From contig CAJSYZ010000003.1 in the NCBI GenBank assembly GCA_910574455.1, positions 2,418,001 to 2,482,000 on the forward strand: a stretch of DNA of 64,000 nucleotides, in the 5' to 3' direction. The position numbers and the translations under genes were made by a program. This document shows positions 62,926 to 64,000 of the stretch, piece after piece. The notes under the pieces are model-generated. The model saw only the letters and a program-made list of their open reading frames with translations. It did no database searches and was not told the DNA's origin. Numbering within the stretch: the first letter of the stretch is position 1; each line of letters begins with the position of its first letter. Source of the DNA: Trichaptum fuscoviolaceum (taxonomy: Eukaryota > Basidiomycota > Agaricomycetes > Hymenochaetales > Trichaptaceae).

Positions 62926-63551
62926 ATGCGCCGTGAGTGTTAGCCGAGCTTGGAGACCATTTGCATGCAACTGATGGATACCAACTCTCCGACAGAACAT
63001 CGCTTGAATAGACTTCCCCAGCGTCTTGACTACACACTTATCCCTCCCCCTCTTGGTGAGCTGGAATTTGTATACAGCCTGTTTGAATTTTTGTCTGAGC
63101 CCTCCAATTCTCAGATCTTTCAAAGCCTCTTGTAGACGAGAAAGCTGCCTTACCAGCAATCATCGTCACCCCCTCCTCGCCGTCAGGTGAGACGGACTTC
63201 CGCATTGCATTCCTCGCACCCGAGCCGAAGCCGCCCCTCCACGCGCGGCTCAGCAAGCGGCTTCAGTCGCTAACGCCCAAGTCCCGCGCGTCACAACTCA
63301 AAGCCCGCGCGTTCCTGCTTCTATTTCTCCCCCTGTTCATTCTTGCGTGTCACTTGCTCGTACACCGCCTGGCCGCCCGCCGCCCGCATCTGCACTTCGA
63401 TGGGCACATGCAGGGTGGTGGGATCACTGGGGTCGGGGGAGATGATATATCACCCTCCGCAGGCGGCGCGTTTTGGTTTGATATGAACGACTACTGGGGC
63501 GCTAGGCATGCCAGAAACTTCGTCATTGTCGACCCGCCCACCAGCGAATAA
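62926..63551 (+). CDS. Possible single-pass membrane protein, 140 residues
   Basis: A frame open from about 63099 to 63551 has no ATG of its own. Joining ATGCGCC (62926-62932) through a GTGAGT...TTGTAG intron (62933-63135) to 63136 gives MRHEKAALPAIIVTPSSPSGETDFR... in frame, for 140 residues. It has a basic stretch (KRLQSLTPKSRASQLKARA), one hydrophobic helix (FLLLFLPLFILACHLLV) and a polar C-terminal part with GGGITGVGGDDISPSAGGAFWFDMNDYWGARHARNF. This would suit a type II membrane protein. The intron is 203 nt, long for this genome, so another small exon may be hidden in it. I recognise no family. Confidence 0.45.
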
Positions 63552-63732
63552 TGCCCCCGCCACGTATTGATCACTAAGGCCGCACCACTAAATGTTTGGG
63601 ATGGAAATGATTATGGGCGTAGCAGCAATGTGTATGCCCTCTCTATGGCCGGATGTCTTTAACTTATTTGAAAGGGACTTCTAGCCTCTCGTGCTTACTT
63701 TATATATAACTTCAGTTATTATTATCGAGGAC
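63552..63732. other. Short intergenic spacer
   Basis: About 180 bp separate two uncertain genes. Nothing is recognised. Confidence 0.3.
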
Positions 63733-64000
63733 ATGGAAGGCGTTGTCCTTGTCGCGTTCCTTCTCGCCATCATCCTCGCTTCCATCAACGTTTTGGTTAG
63801 TTGTGTCATGCTATATCCGTGCTTTGTACTTAATGTAGCACTCGCCTGGCTATTGTCCGTCGTCTATGTTTTTTTCTCTGGAATTTACGGGAGTTTTTCT
63901 TGTGGTTCTTAGTTTTCCGCTGTGATCTTGTCTACTGCGAAATCTTACTCTTGTCTTTGTCTCACTTCTCTCGGTACGTTGACGCTCCAATTTGCTAACA
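63733..64000 (+). CDS. Possible first exon of a membrane-protein gene, cut by the window end
   Basis: ATG at 63733 begins MEGVVLVAFLLAIILASINVL, a hydrophobic segment, followed by a GTTAGT that could be a donor at about 63796. A possible acceptor near 63909 would continue FSAVILSTAKSYS. The gene would run past the window. Support is weak because T-rich sequence often gives hydrophobic translations. Confidence 0.2.

Overview
The window is nuclear DNA of a filamentous basidiomycete, most likely an Agaricomycete. The evidence is a Plavaka-type transposase relic, genes split by many short introns of about 50-60 nt with GTRNGT donors, a membrane-anchored GH9 endoglucanase, and proteins that read as the fungal forms of housekeeping genes. 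I saw no bacterial-type operons, rRNA genes, CRISPR arrays or convincing tRNA genes. Gene models were built by reading frames and splice sites by eye. Where exon phases were checked through a whole gene, the entry says so.

Layout. 1-9000 is an accessory, transposon-rich end. It holds a decayed Plavaka transposase on the minus strand, clusters of short GC-rich repeats and ACTAGT palindromes, and a plus-strand multi-exon gene of unknown family made of small symmetric exons and ending in an acidic tandem repeat. 9017-14908 is an 18-exon Dicer-like gene with two intact RNase III domains but a helicase whose key motifs have been lost. 15100-23000 holds a COX7C-type subunit and an aldehyde dehydrogenase sharing a CCAAT-rich divergent promoter, a small Zn2Cys6 regulator and proteasome alpha-2. 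23163-26881 encodes one polypeptide joining a 2H phosphoesterase, an EEP nuclease, a poly(A)-polymerase-like nucleotidyltransferase and an MJ1316 domain, a predicted RNA-repair enzyme.

27000-45000 is dense housekeeping DNA: 1-Cys peroxiredoxin, SSU72, an F-box protein, PRP31, ISU1, a fungal P-loop ATPase of unknown role, RRP8, uracil phosphoribosyltransferase and the sulfite reductase flavoprotein. 45000-50600 has a duplicated hairpin-bearing repeat, the GH9 gene and a gene-poor stretch. 50633-62380 carries a Gfo/Idh/MocA oxidoreductase, an MCT-like transporter, a Herp-like ubiquitin-domain membrane protein, RBBP5/Swd1, TTI2 and a WDR89-like protein. The last 1.5 kb has two uncertain membrane-protein genes.

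The genes do not form one pathway. RNA metabolism is well represented (Dicer, RNA-repair fusion, SSU72, PRP31, RRP8). Two nuclear genes for mitochondrial proteins (COX7C, ISU1) each have a cluster of CCAAT boxes upstream. The most interesting items are the Dicer with a dead-looking helicase and the four-domain RNA-repair protein.
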